This document shows, piece by piece, positions 48,397-58,987 of a DNA stretch of 64,000 nt. The notes under the pieces were generated by a model, which saw only the letters and a program-made list of their open reading frames with translations, made no database searches and had not been told where the DNA came from. The stretch's first letter is position 1. Every line of letters begins with the position of its first letter. Made by a program: the position numbers and the translations under genes. The DNA comes from Uranotaenia lowii (lineage: Eukaryota; Arthropoda; Insecta; Diptera; Culicidae). The DNA is taken from positions 240,126,750-240,190,749 of the forward strand of contig NC_073693.1 in the NCBI RefSeq assembly GCF_029784155.1. Direction: 5' to 3'.

Positions 48397-51300
48397 TTCG
48401 CCTCCACTTGTACTCCTACTAGTCAAATACTTATATCAAATTGCAAACTATTCTATGAGGTTTTTGTTTTTTTTTTTTTTTTAAATCAGCTCAATCTTTT
48501 TATTGCTTCATTAGCACTTTATTCTCTTCCATTAATCTACACACTTTGCTTTTTATTATGAAATCTATACTCTTTGAAAGTTGCTTCCTTCAACTTTATT
48601 TACTCTGTATTCTATTCATTTCACTTACTACTTTTTAAATCTGGCTCATAAATGTTTACTCTTTGATCAATGCTTTCTCTTTTCTATTTTTTTTATACAA
48701 TTCACTTTTTTACTATTTGTTTTTATTTTTTATTCTTTACTCTTGACTGCCTTTTTTTTCTAACTTTTCACTATAAATTCTTCACGTTTTTTTTACTTTA
48801 TACCCTTTCTCATTAAACTGAACTCTCAACGCTTTACCTTTTCTCTTATCCTTTTCGTTTTTTTTTTCTTATTTCTTTTCCATTTATACTTCACAAAGCA
48901 CCGTTTACTCTTTACTCTTTTTTTTTCTACTCTTAACATTTAAATATTTAATTGTTTCACTATCATTTTTATTCTTAACTATTTTGTTTCAATCTTAACT
49001 CTGTGCTCTTTAATTCTCACGCTTCACTCTTGAATCTTAACCCTTTATTCTTAACTCTTTTTTTTTTTTTTTTACTCTTCATTCTTTCCTTTTAATTTTT
49101 ACTCTTCACTCTTTGCCTTTTACTCTTTCCTCATTTCTCTCTACTCATTACTCTCAACTCATCACTCTTTTCTCTAAATTTTTTATTTTTTTACCCTTCA
49201 ATCACCAAATTCGGTATTTAACCTCTACTCTTGATATTTCACCTTCAATTCTCCATTCCTTACTCTTTACTTACATTCATTCTCTTAACTTTTTTCTTTC
49301 CATTTTTTTTTTACTCTTTTCGCTTTTTATTTTCTAAAACTTACTCTACTATCTTCATTTTTTTTACTTCTTAAGTCTACACTTACTTCTCTTTACTCTA
49401 TACATTTTAATCTTTACTATTTACTTTTAACTGCTTACTTTTAACTGTTTACTCTTTTTTTCTATGCATTCTTCTTAACTCTTTACTCTTTCCTCATTAC
49501 TCTCTACTCTTTACTCTTTGCTCTTTACTTTTTACATTTTCCTCATAACTCTTCACAATTTATCCTTTACTCTCGACACTTTATATTATACTGTCAATTA
49601 TTTACTCTCCTCACTTAACTCCTTTAATTTGATTGTTATCTCTTTATTTTCAACTTCTTACTTGTTTTACTCTTCGCTTTTTACTCTCTTCTTTTCACTA
49701 TTTTCTCTACTATTTCCACTCTTAACATTTTAGTCTTACTTTTTGATCTTTACATTTCATTCTTTACTATTTACTTTATACTGTTTACTATCAACTCTTG
49801 ACTCTTAGTCTTCACTTTTGACCCGTAACTATTAACTCTATATCCTGTACTCTTTTAATTGCTATTTTTACTCTACTCCTTTAACTCCATACGCATCGCT
49901 TCTAATCTCTAATCTACATTATTTACTCTACTCTTTTAACTATTTAAATTTTTACTCTTTACTTATTGCTCTTCACTTTTTAAATTAAATTCGTCTCTCT
50001 TGATTCTTTCTTTTTTTTTCTTTTCTCTTTACTCTCTCTCTTATTACTTTCTACACATTAGCCTCAACTCATCACTCTTCGCTCTTTGAATTCTACTCAT
50101 TACTCATTTCTTTTTACTATTTACCCTTTTTACTTTTATTTAAACTTTTGTTTTTCTTCTCTTTACTGTTCGCTTTCTACTTCCTTTTTTAACAATTTGC
50201 TGTACAATCTATTCTATTTTACTTTCTAGTTTGCACTCTAAACTCTGCACTCTCTAAATATTACTTTTTACTTTTTAATCTTCATTCTTAATTCTCTATT
50301 CTTTACTCCCTACTTTAAGCTCTTTACTCTTTTCTTTTTATAGTTATCTCTCTTCTCTTCATTATTGACGTTTTACTTTTTATTCTTCACCCTCTCTACT
50401 TTTTTTTTAACTTTTAACCGAACTTGCTCTATTCTTTACTATTTGATTTATAGTCTTTACTGTTTACATTTTACTCCTTACTATTCACTCTTAACTGTTA
50501 AATCTTATCTCTTAAATCGATACTCTTTACTTTGTAAGCTTGACTTTTTTACTCTTCACTCTCACACTTTACTCCTCATTATTCACTATTATATTTTTAA
50601 CTCTGTAAGCTTTTCTCTCTATTCTCAGATCTTTACTGTTTACTTTTTCGTTTTTTTACTCTATACTCATTTTTCTTTTCTCTTCACTTTTCATCTTCCA
50701 CTCTTTCTTCTGTGCTCTATACTATTTATTCTTTAATATTTTCTTTTAAATGTTATCTCGTCGCTCTTAACTTTTTCAATTTTTACCCTTTACTCTTCAC
50801 TTTTCACTCTTAACTTTTAACTGTTAGCTTTTTACTACTAATTCTTTACTATTGAATCTTTACTCCTCTCTTTACTTTTAATATTTCAGTTCCTGCCTTT
50901 TTTTTTACTTTCCTTTTCTCTGTTTACTTCTTATGATTCAAATTTCAGGTGGCATGCTTAGCTTAAAATCTTTGCTGTTTAAACACTTCACTGTTTACTT
51001 TTACTCTTAAATCTTCACACTTAACTCTTTAAGCTTTACTTTCTGCTCTGTATTCTCAACTTTTAACTCTGCATTCTTTCTCGTCTATACTCTTAACTCT
51101 GCAAGCTTTCCTTTTTTTTTTTTACTCGTTATGTTATCTGTTCACTATCATTTACTCATCTCTCATTTCACTTCACCCTTTTTTTTAACTCGCGATTCTG
51201 TACTCTATACTCTTTTTTTTACTATTTACTATTTTATTTTTATTGTTATCTCTTTACTATTCACTTTCTACTTTTCACCCTTTACTCTTCATTTTCTTCT

Positions 51301-51905
51301 CTCTACTTCATTCTAGTTAATCTTTACTTTTCATTCTTTACTCTTAAATATTTACGCTCAGCTCTGTACTCTTTATTTTTACTCTTCGCACTTTTTTCTT
51401 TAAGCTTCACTTTTACTCTTCACTCTTCATTCTTGATCTTTACTTTTTAATCTTTCTTTTTTTTTCTTCACTCTTTTTTTGCATTATTTACTCTTTACTC
51501 TGTTCTTCTTACTCTTTACTGCTTATTCTATTCTTTTTACTTTTCAATCTATTTTTCTGATACCGTTTTACACTATACTCTTTATTCTTTACTATTTTTT
51601 TCTTTACTCTTTACTTATTACAGCACTCTTCACTTTTTAATATCTATTCTTTACTCTTTACTTTAAACGCTTTACACTTTACTCAATACTTTTCACTTTT
51701 TTTTTACTCTTTATTTTCTACTCTTTACTTTTTGCTCTCCTCTTCTTGCCTTGAATATTGCATCTTTATTTTTTTTGTTTGTCATTCACTTCTGCTAAAC
51801 TCTTAATTTGATTTTATAATTTGCACTTTGCTCTTGAATCTTTTTACATTATTTTCTATTTTCTGTTTCATACTTTTTATAATTTTATCTTATTTCTTGC
51901 TTTTT
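48397..51905. repeat. About 3.5-kb degenerate pyrimidine tract, TTTACTC-like units
   Basis: The plus strand is dominated by T and C, with ACTCTTTACTCTT-like motifs repeated hundreds of times in imperfect register. G is rare. No ORF is plausible, and apparent frames rich in Leu, Phe and Ser are composition artefacts. In the element's own (minus) orientation the RNA would be a 3.5-kb purine-rich AAAGAGT-type transcript. Confidence 0.9.
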
Positions 51906-51924
51906 AAATAAATTACACTCACTA

Positions 51925-52612
51925 AGGCCTGTCATTCACCCTAGTGGGACCATTGAGTACTATCATTACCTCAAATGGACAAATTTGCTTCTATTTTTTT
52001 TTTATCAATTACACCCACTAGGGACTGTCATTCACCCTAGTGGGACCATTGGGGACTTTTATTACCCCAAATGGACTATTTTGCTACTATTTTTTTTTAA
52101 TTTATTACACCCACTAGGGACTGTCATTCACCCTAGTGGGACCATTGGGGACTTTCATTACCCCAAATGGACTATCTTTCTTTTATTTTTCATTGATTAA
52201 TCCCACTAGGGACTGTCATTCACCCTAGTGGGACCATTGAGGACTATCATTACCCCAAATGGACTATTTTGCTTCTATTTTTTTTTATCAATTACACCCA
52301 CTAGGGACTGTCATTCACCCTAGTGGGACCATTGGGGACTTTCATTACCCCAAATGGACTATTTTGCTACTATTTTTTTTAAATTTATTACACCCACTAG
52401 GGACTGTCATTCACCCTAGTGGGACCATTGGGGACTTTCATTACCCCAAATGGACTATCTTTCTTTTATTTTGCATTAATTACTCCCACTAGGGACTGTC
52501 ATTCACCCTTGTGGGACCATTGAGGACTATCATTACCCCAAATGGACTATTTTGCTTCTATTTTTTTTTTAATTACACTCACTAGGGACTGTCATTCACC
52601 CTAGTGGAACTC
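51925..52612. repeat. Tandem repeat, about 94-bp units in a three-unit higher-order array
   Basis: About 7.5 units contain CACTAGGGACTGTCATTCAC, CCTAGTGGGACCATTG and TACCCCAAATGGACTAT. The spacer after each unit alternates in the order TTGCTTCTAT, TTGCTACTAT, TCTTTCTTTT and then repeats. The TTGCTTCTAT type recurs at about 51,984, 52,269 and 52,552, a period of about 284 bp. Each unit has an inverted pair CACTAGGG/CCCTAGTG. Confidence 0.88.
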
Positions 52613-52917
52613 GCATTACTCCAATTGCATTATTTTGATAAATCATTTTAAAATTCACTCTGCAATATAAATTAACGCATTCTTGCGCAACGAATACATC
52701 ATTTCTAATTCAATTCATACATATATGTACTACAGAACATCATATCTTACAAAAAATTACTCACCATCGATTATTGAACCATATTCCTAGAACGACAAGA
52801 TAACTCATTCCGTCGCCATCTTTAGGCTTCCCAAACACTAACCAATCATACCGCACTCCACTTTCCAATTCTATCAGTTTCCTTCAAATAAACTTTCCTA
52901 AGATAATCACACCTACA

Positions 52918-52936
52918 CGCCTACCGGGCTGCGCCA
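52918..52936 (-). promoter_or_regulatory. Primer-binding site of the non-coding LTR element
   Basis: On the minus strand TGGCGCAGCCCGGTAGG begins one base inside the LTR. It resembles the complement of a serine tRNA 3' end (TGGCGCAGTCGGTAGG in Drosophila), with a small difference. The assignment to serine is tentative. Confidence 0.6.
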
Positions 52937-52937
52937 T

Positions 52938-53366
52938 TGTCGTGACTGATGCACATTTTATTCCTGGATCGTACTTTTCAAAAGACTTATCTTTTCTTTT
53001 TGAACTCAATTTATCGTGACTAACCAGAAAAATAATCCGCGCTTCTCAACATTCCTTTACTAACTGACTTTGACTTCTTCCTCGACCGATCCCGAAGCAT
53101 TTACTCTCCGAGAAATAGCCTATCACAAACACATACTCATCTCAACTTTAGCGTTCTTTTCCCTGCAGGTTCCCATTACTCTTGGCACTCATTTGTCTCG
53201 TTCTATGTAATAGTTGCCAGTATGCCAGTTCGTATAAGAATCGAATTTTTAAATGGATTCGTAATTATCATAACATAATTATACATTTTTGTTATAAGTG
53301 GTCTTTTTCATTGGCATTATGATTTTTATCATTATTATAACTGTCTTACTATCAATATTCTCTACA
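52938..53366 (-). repeat. LTR of the non-coding element (right copy)
   Basis: It is collinear with 47,967-48,396. The only difference noticed is one T fewer in the ACTTTTGACTTC segment. Confidence 0.93.
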
Positions 53367-53779
53367 AGGTGATGTAAGGTAAAAAAAGATTGCTCATCTT
53401 ATGTGTTTATGTTATAAATGATTAACTTGGAATAAAAGAATCTTAGTGCTTATAATTTAATTTACTAGCCCTTTATGATCATAATGACTAAAATTTTCAT
53501 TTTAAGATTCTTATATTTTGTTAACTATATACATAGTTCCAATACGACCAACCCAAAAATCTGACTTTTTATTGTGCTGCCATCTGTTAGCAGCAATCAG
53601 TTTGTTTGAAAATGCGACAGATGGCATTGCTTTTTCCCTCTATCGGTAGAATAATTCAGAAGGCCCTTAAATTAATCCATTGACCTGGATTGTGCTAAAC
53701 AAAACGGTACAATTCTTCTACAAAAAAGTAACTATTCGCCGAACACGTTCATTGAGGTTAAGCTGTTTTCTCATTCTAG

Positions 53780-54061
53780 GAACAAGTTATGTGAAAATCG
53801 GAATAGAATGGTAAGTGTTCTTAAATATCATTTAGTTGTGCTGGTTCTCGTCATAATACTATTGATTTTGTTTCAGATCGGCCCATAGAGCTTTGAGGTG
53901 TATTCCACGTCATCCTCCAGCCGGAAAAACCGAACCTGACCGGATTATTCGAACGGAGGAGGCCATGCATGTACGCAACGCAGGTGAATTCAGCGGCCAT
54001 AGCGGCCCAGAAGAACGCGAAGGCCGAATATACCAGTCCCTATTTATCTCCAATAAATATC
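53780..54061 (+). other. Candidate spliced transcript of unknown nature
   Basis: An acceptor-like TTTTCTCATTCTAG precedes a 31-bp exon ending in a GTAAGT donor (about 53,813). A TTTTGTTTCAG acceptor (about 53,877) precedes a GC-richer stretch with AATAAA at 54,052-54,057. I could not find one frame open through both exons, so it may be non-coding or a broken gene. The stretch 53,372-53,780 before it shows nothing definite. Confidence 0.25.
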
Positions 54062-54089
54062 ATTTTTGAAAGAATTTTGTATTTTTTTA

Positions 54090-54950
54090 ATTCTTATCGA
54101 AGAAAACAATCAAACCAACCAGCATTTACCTTTTAAATCAGTAAATGGGGAAAACGGTATTATTTACTAATTTACTAGGTGAATGCGAAAAAGGTAAAAT
54201 TTACCTTTTTGCTAGATAAATTGGAAAAAGGTAAAATTTACCTTTTTGCTAGGTGAATGAAAAAAAGGTAAAATTTACCTCGAAAGAGGGGTGGAAAAAA
54301 TTCACCTCGCAAAAAGGTAAATTTTACCTTTTTTTTATTTTCCGTGTAAGAACCTTGTGTTGGTGAAGGATCAAAACACGGAAGATAATTAAAAGGTAAA
54401 ATTTACCGAGTTAGCAAGGTGAATACTCGTGGAAGACATAATGGTAAGATTTACCTCGAAGCAAGGTAAAATTACCTAAAAACAAATTTAGTTGGAGAAA
54501 AAGACAAATTTACCTAAAAAAAGGTAAATTCCAAAACAAAAATTTCCACCTCTTCGAAGTAAAGCTTACCTCTCAACAAGATAAAGTTTACCTGAATCGA
54601 GCTGAATAAAAAGGTACAAGTCACCTAGAAAAAAGGTAAATGTTGGCCCAGTCAAAAAACGTACTTCTTACTTCTAAGCAAGGTGTACCGTTTAAATCGG
54701 ATCCGATTTGAAAGGTGAATTCAGCAGTAAGCTTCGTATTCCACTCACCACTTTATTTAACTTTTTTTCTAAGGTGGACGAGAAAAAGGTATTTTTTACC
54801 TTCCAACTAGGTGAATGAGGAAAATGTATTTTTTTAATCTTTTTGCTAGGTGAACAAGAAAAAGATATTTTTTTACCTTTTTGCTAGGGGAATGAGAAAA
54901 AGATTTTTTTTTTTTGTATTTTTTTAGGTGAACGAGAAAAAGGTTTTATA
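54090..54950. repeat. Palindromic GGTAAAATTTACC / TTTTGCTAGGTGAA array, right block
   Basis: AAAAGGTAAAATTTACCTTT-type palindromes and CTTTTTGCTAGGTGAATG units recur at least a dozen times with decay. Part of it (about 54,370-54,660) is collinear with the block at 47,296-47,545. No gene is present. Short stretches with the same motif occur at about 45,978-46,015. Confidence 0.6.
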
Positions 54951-55509
54951 TAAATAATTAATAAAAATATTTCATCATTCATGAGAACTATACATTTCAT
55001 TACATACAATCAAAGGAAATATCCTTTGTTTTTGCGGCACTTCCTTTTAAAACTAATTTTTATTACGCTGCATGTGGTTATGTGAAATCAAAGAAAATTG
55101 TTACAGTTCCATTTCACGGTTTCATTCCAAACATTTCTAGCGTAACATTTCAAAAGGGCGAAACTGCCAAATGTAAACAAATCGAGTTAACGGTCATTCC
55201 GGATGCACGCGGTTGCACTTTACCTATCAAACGCGGTTTCATCTTAAAATTACTTAAAACTTTCAAAAAATTGATAAAATTCAATTGGGCGAAACTTCCT
55301 GGTGATGCATTTTCGTTGGAACGTGAAGTTACGCCTATTCAAAATGGAGTGAATTTTTCTATTCGTGTAGAGCCAAAAGGCGTAACTGAATTGAACGTGT
55401 GTGAAAAAACGGCCTAATTAGTTTTTGCGTGTAGGATGATTGCACGGTAAACAAAGTTACTCTGTTCTGTATAAAAATCCATACAGATTCGAGAAAAGTG
55501 TCTCCACTT

Positions 55510-56238
55510 ACACGCTCCTTTTTTTAAACTCAAAATTAAGTACGACCGAGGTTCAAAACATAGTTCGATTCTATGAACTTAAAGTTAAGTACCCTTTTTC
55601 CTCCTCGCGATTGTTCAAAATGGAGCTCGAACTGCGAACTCAAAACTAATCCCATTCGTGCCATTTTTGCCGAGCCGCATTTCAGGTAGCTACGAACAAA
55701 GGCATAAAAAACGGTTCAAAAAATGGTACTCGCTTTTGAACTTAGTTTTGAGTATGCTTGTCAGAACTTAGTTTCGCTATTGCCCAATCAAACTCAAAGC
55801 TGAGGGCTGCCACTGAAGTGCTGTTTGACCGTGGTCAAATCATAGTTCGATTGTATGAACTAAAGTTGAGTTCCTTTTTTCCTCCTTGCGATGGTTCAAA
55901 AGGAAGTTCGAACTGCGAACTCAAACTAATCCCATTTTTCCTTCGGCGAAGGAGCAAAACTGAGATCGATCTAATGAACTAAAAATTGAACCCTCCTCGC
56001 GTGTGTTGAACTGAAAGCACTTAGCGAGTTCGGCTGCGAGAACTGCATTTTGGGTAGCTACGAATAAAGGCATAAAGAAAGTTCAAAAAATGGAACTCGC
56101 TTTCGAACTTAGGTTTGAGTATGCCAGTCAGAACTTAGTTTTTGCGTTTGCTCAGTCTTACTCAAAGTTGAGGGCTGCAACTGAAGTGCTGTTTTGAACC
56201 AAAACTACTTAATTTTGAGTTTAAAACAAGGAGCGTGT
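55510..56238. mobile_element. TIR element of about 730 bp with an internal tandem repeat
   Basis: The ends ACACGCTCCTTTTTTTAAAC and GTTTAAAACAAGGAGCGTGT continue into AAACTCAAAATTAAGTA and its inverse, giving terminal repeats of about 45 bp. Inside, a unit of about 300 bp (GAACTTAAAGTTAAGTACCC... to ...GAAGTGCTGTTTGA) occurs twice in tandem with decay. It has no coding capacity. Confidence 0.65.
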
Positions 56239-56430
56239 AGTTTTATGTTTGGGCGCTTTAAACAGAGCGTGAGCAAAAAGCTTTTACACATTCGAAAGCT
56301 TTTAGCCAGTTAGTCAATTCTGTATATTTTGACATGGGGATGCCCATTCATTTTTGAAATTCTTCCAAAAAGTAAGTTGTTTTTTAATAAAAAACAAATT
56401 AAATAATTTTCTAACGAACAAGCTATCAGT

Positions 56431-57640
56431 TTATATTGTCTTTAAAATCATTTTACATACATTCAATAATACAGCCAAATGATATTGCATGGAAGCGTCT
56501 CGTGAAATGTTTTCCGTCACCAAGTTGCATGATTTCGGATGCCGATTTCTGCTGTTCATGACAACTTGGGCCGTACGTAGCGGAGCATCCGGTTCGAATT
56601 TTCTTCCATACGATCCAGCCACCTGGGTGTGTAGCGTATCTGGAAAAAGAATTGAATTTTGATATTGTTAATAAGTTATATAATGTCAATTCAAAATGTT
56701 AAAATTTAATTATATTGAAGAAAAATGGCAAATTGTAATAATTAAGGCTAATGATTTAAACTTTTTAGCTACCTTTTGTACATTTCCGATGAGCTGTTCA
56801 TGGCGGAACGACTGCTAGCTAAACAGGAGTAGCACCCTCAAGCCGGCAGAGTCTAATGGAGTCTAATGGCATTCAGCAGGTTCTACAGGCATCACTCTGG
56901 ACTGGCCCCCTGAAGTGATTTGGGATGGGTGTACCTGTCGAATTAGAATACAATTACAATAAATAAATAAACACATACACATGAATTAGTGATATAATCT
57001 ATAGCATGAACTAGTATAGTAGATTTAAGATAACTAAGTGATGTTTAAAATAAAGTTATGATAGTCTCACTCGGAATGATATAGACTTAAATCAAGATAC
57101 ATCATAGAATTCAGTTTTGATCGAGGGTCGGAAATGGAAAAATTGAATCAAAATAAGTTTCATAACTAAAAACTAAAATTTAGATTTCAACCCTATACGA
57201 ATCGTCTTGTGGAAAGTACAAATAGTGACGAATAGTAAAACTAGCTCATGTGCAAAAATATACCAAATAAAACAAACCTGTTCCATTATGATGGTGAATA
57301 AATGAATCTTTTTGTTTTAAGCTCCATCTTACTGTCTTCCGCATAGTTAGATTTTTGAAGCGATTTTCCCTCATATCCTTTGACGAGTTCTTCGGTGGTA
57401 GCGGTCACGTTCCTGCTCATTGTGATGTACTTGTGGTACTGGAAAGAGAAATTTATGTTCACTATCTCAATTTTTACCATTTCCCAATGGAAAATGTGCA
57501 CTTTTACTTACCAATATTCGAAGAACAAATATAAAGGTTTTTGTTTGCGGAATATCATCCGCTGAATTACGAGGACCACATCCTGTCCGATAGAGGCTTA
57601 GAAGGAAAACGACAGGAATAGTCTCTCGTCCTTAAGAGCA
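56431..57640 (-). other. Unresolved exon-like sequence, minus strand
   Basis: I do not recognise a gene here. Four stretches have splice-like borders on the minus strand: about 57,640-57,512 (GTAAGT donor), 57,441-57,302 (CTCTTTCCAG acceptor, GTAAGA donor), about 56,934-56,774 (TTCGACAG acceptor) and 56,641-56,452 (TTTTTCCAG acceptor, GTATGT donor). Joining the first two keeps a frame reading ADDIPQTKTFIFVLRIL then YHKYITMSRNVTATTEELVK. Downstream exons are open in more than one frame, so the product cannot be fixed. It is either a small host gene surrounded by repeats or captured exons. The stretch 57,641-58,497 shows nothing further. Confidence 0.3.
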
Positions 57641-58987
57641 TTTATTTTGTTCAGAGTAAATTATGCCGTCTTGCTCTGAAAAGACAATAAAAATTTTGGC
57701 AATAGGTGTTCGCAAATTTTAGGTAAACCTCGGACCTCCCGATGCATTCGTTCAACTTTCCGGAATAGGCTTAACGGTAAAACATCAGTGCCGCTGTTGT
57801 AAATCATTTTTCAGGCAACAATCCGGTGATCTTCCGGTGATAAATGCTGATTATGTGATTCGATCACCTGAATGCAACAAATCCCTGTAATCACACAATA
57901 ATGTCATAAAACGAAGTGAAATTCTGATAAAACATACCTTTTGAAAGACATTTATGATGATTTGTCTTAAAAACGGATGCGGAATTGATAAAAACGTAGC
58001 GAATTTTAAAAACTTGTTTGCTCTAACATCGCTGTCCAGAAGCTTTCCAACAACAACAAACTTTTTATACAGAATCGAATAATCGAGTTTTAGTTTTTAT
58101 TTGTATATTGTCGACTCAAAACTACTCAAAACTGAATTGGAGATACACAAATTGTGAACAACAAACGATTAGTTATAATGAATGTGTATTCGCAACACAT
58201 TTTATGAATAACTCCATTTTTCCGTGTGGGCGTAACTTCAAAACCAAAACAAAAACGGCCGATCAATTGGGCGAAACTTGCAGGCGTAACTGAAATCGAA
58301 AACAATAATAGGGCGAAACTCAAAAATCTCTGAAATTACGCGAAAAAAGTTAAAGTTCTTGATAACCATCGAACAATAAGTGAATATAATGCACATTTTT
58401 TTATTTTGTTGAACAAAAAGTGGTCGATTTTATAAATAGGATTTGAAAAGGTGTTCCGAATTTTCAAACGCGTTTTTCTCGTTTCGAGCTAACTGCTAGT
58501 TTCGCCCTTTTTAAATGTTACGCTAGATTTCAACTCGTTTGTTTATACCAAATTTTCTTTAAGTCCGTTGAAATGTTAATCGATTTCCCAATAAGTTTAA
58601 TGCTTCAAAATTACCATATGAGTGCCAAATTAGGAAAGTATAGCGAATAACAACAAAATTCAACGTGTGTGTTCGTTTTGGGTTATTTAAAGGTTACATG
58701 ATTTTGATCCGTAAGTGTAGTTTCTATTTTATTTCAGTGTCGTTAGGGTACGCAAATTTGCCCGTTCCAAAAATGGTGTTTATTTTCACAAAAATTGTGA
58801 TATTTATCCAGAAGGCACGTATATATTTCTATAACGCAGCAGGAATATTCAGATAATTTTGACAAATTCCATTTGCTCAAATCAATTTTTTTTACTGGAA
58901 GTCTTGAAAATGTTGGGGATTTAAGATTTAAGCCAAGAAATTTGAAAAAAGTAGTTTGAATTTCATCAACGCCTCAAAAGCTTCGAG

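Larger units (their letters stand above)
47967..53366 (-). mobile_element. Complete non-coding LTR retrotransposon derivative (LARD-like), 5.4 kb
   Basis: Two near-identical LTRs (430 and 429 bp, one indel seen) with TGT...ACA ends bound it, and the exact 5-bp duplication AGGTG flanks it (47,962-47,966 and 53,367-53,371). Minus orientation is supported by a primer-binding site next to the right LTR and by AATAAA near the LTR end on the minus strand. The interior has no gag or pol. It consists of a 3.5-kb pyrimidine tract and a tandem repeat. It must have been mobilised by another element's enzymes. The LTR identity implies recent insertion. A Gypsy-type parent is suggested by the serine-tRNA-like primer site. 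Confidence 0.9.
55138..58526. repeat. Inverted TAGCGTAACATTT / AAAGGGCGAAACT region
   Basis: TAGCGTAACATTTCAAAAGG followed by GCGAAACT at 55,138-55,165 has a near-perfect inverse at 58,498-58,525. GGGCGAAACT and GGCGTAACT motifs recur inside both flanks (55,286, 55,376, 58,212, 58,267, 58,281 and 58,306). It may be a 3.4-kb TIR element or two facing copies of a short one. It contains a second TIR element and exon-like sequence. Confidence 0.5.

Noticed and set aside
48328..51316. Leu/Phe/Ser-rich frames resembling membrane proteins in the pyrimidine tract
   Set aside because: They reflect T/C-only composition and repeated TTTACTC units, with no conserved domain or start context.
51985..52492. 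Repeated frames with a PLGTVIHPSGTIGDF-like peptide
   Set aside because: A by-product of the 94-bp tandem repeat; spacer variation breaks the frame and no codon bias supports coding.
51925..52612. Possible CRISPR-like array
   Set aside because: The units are full tandem copies with related spacers in an insect LTR element; there is no cas context.
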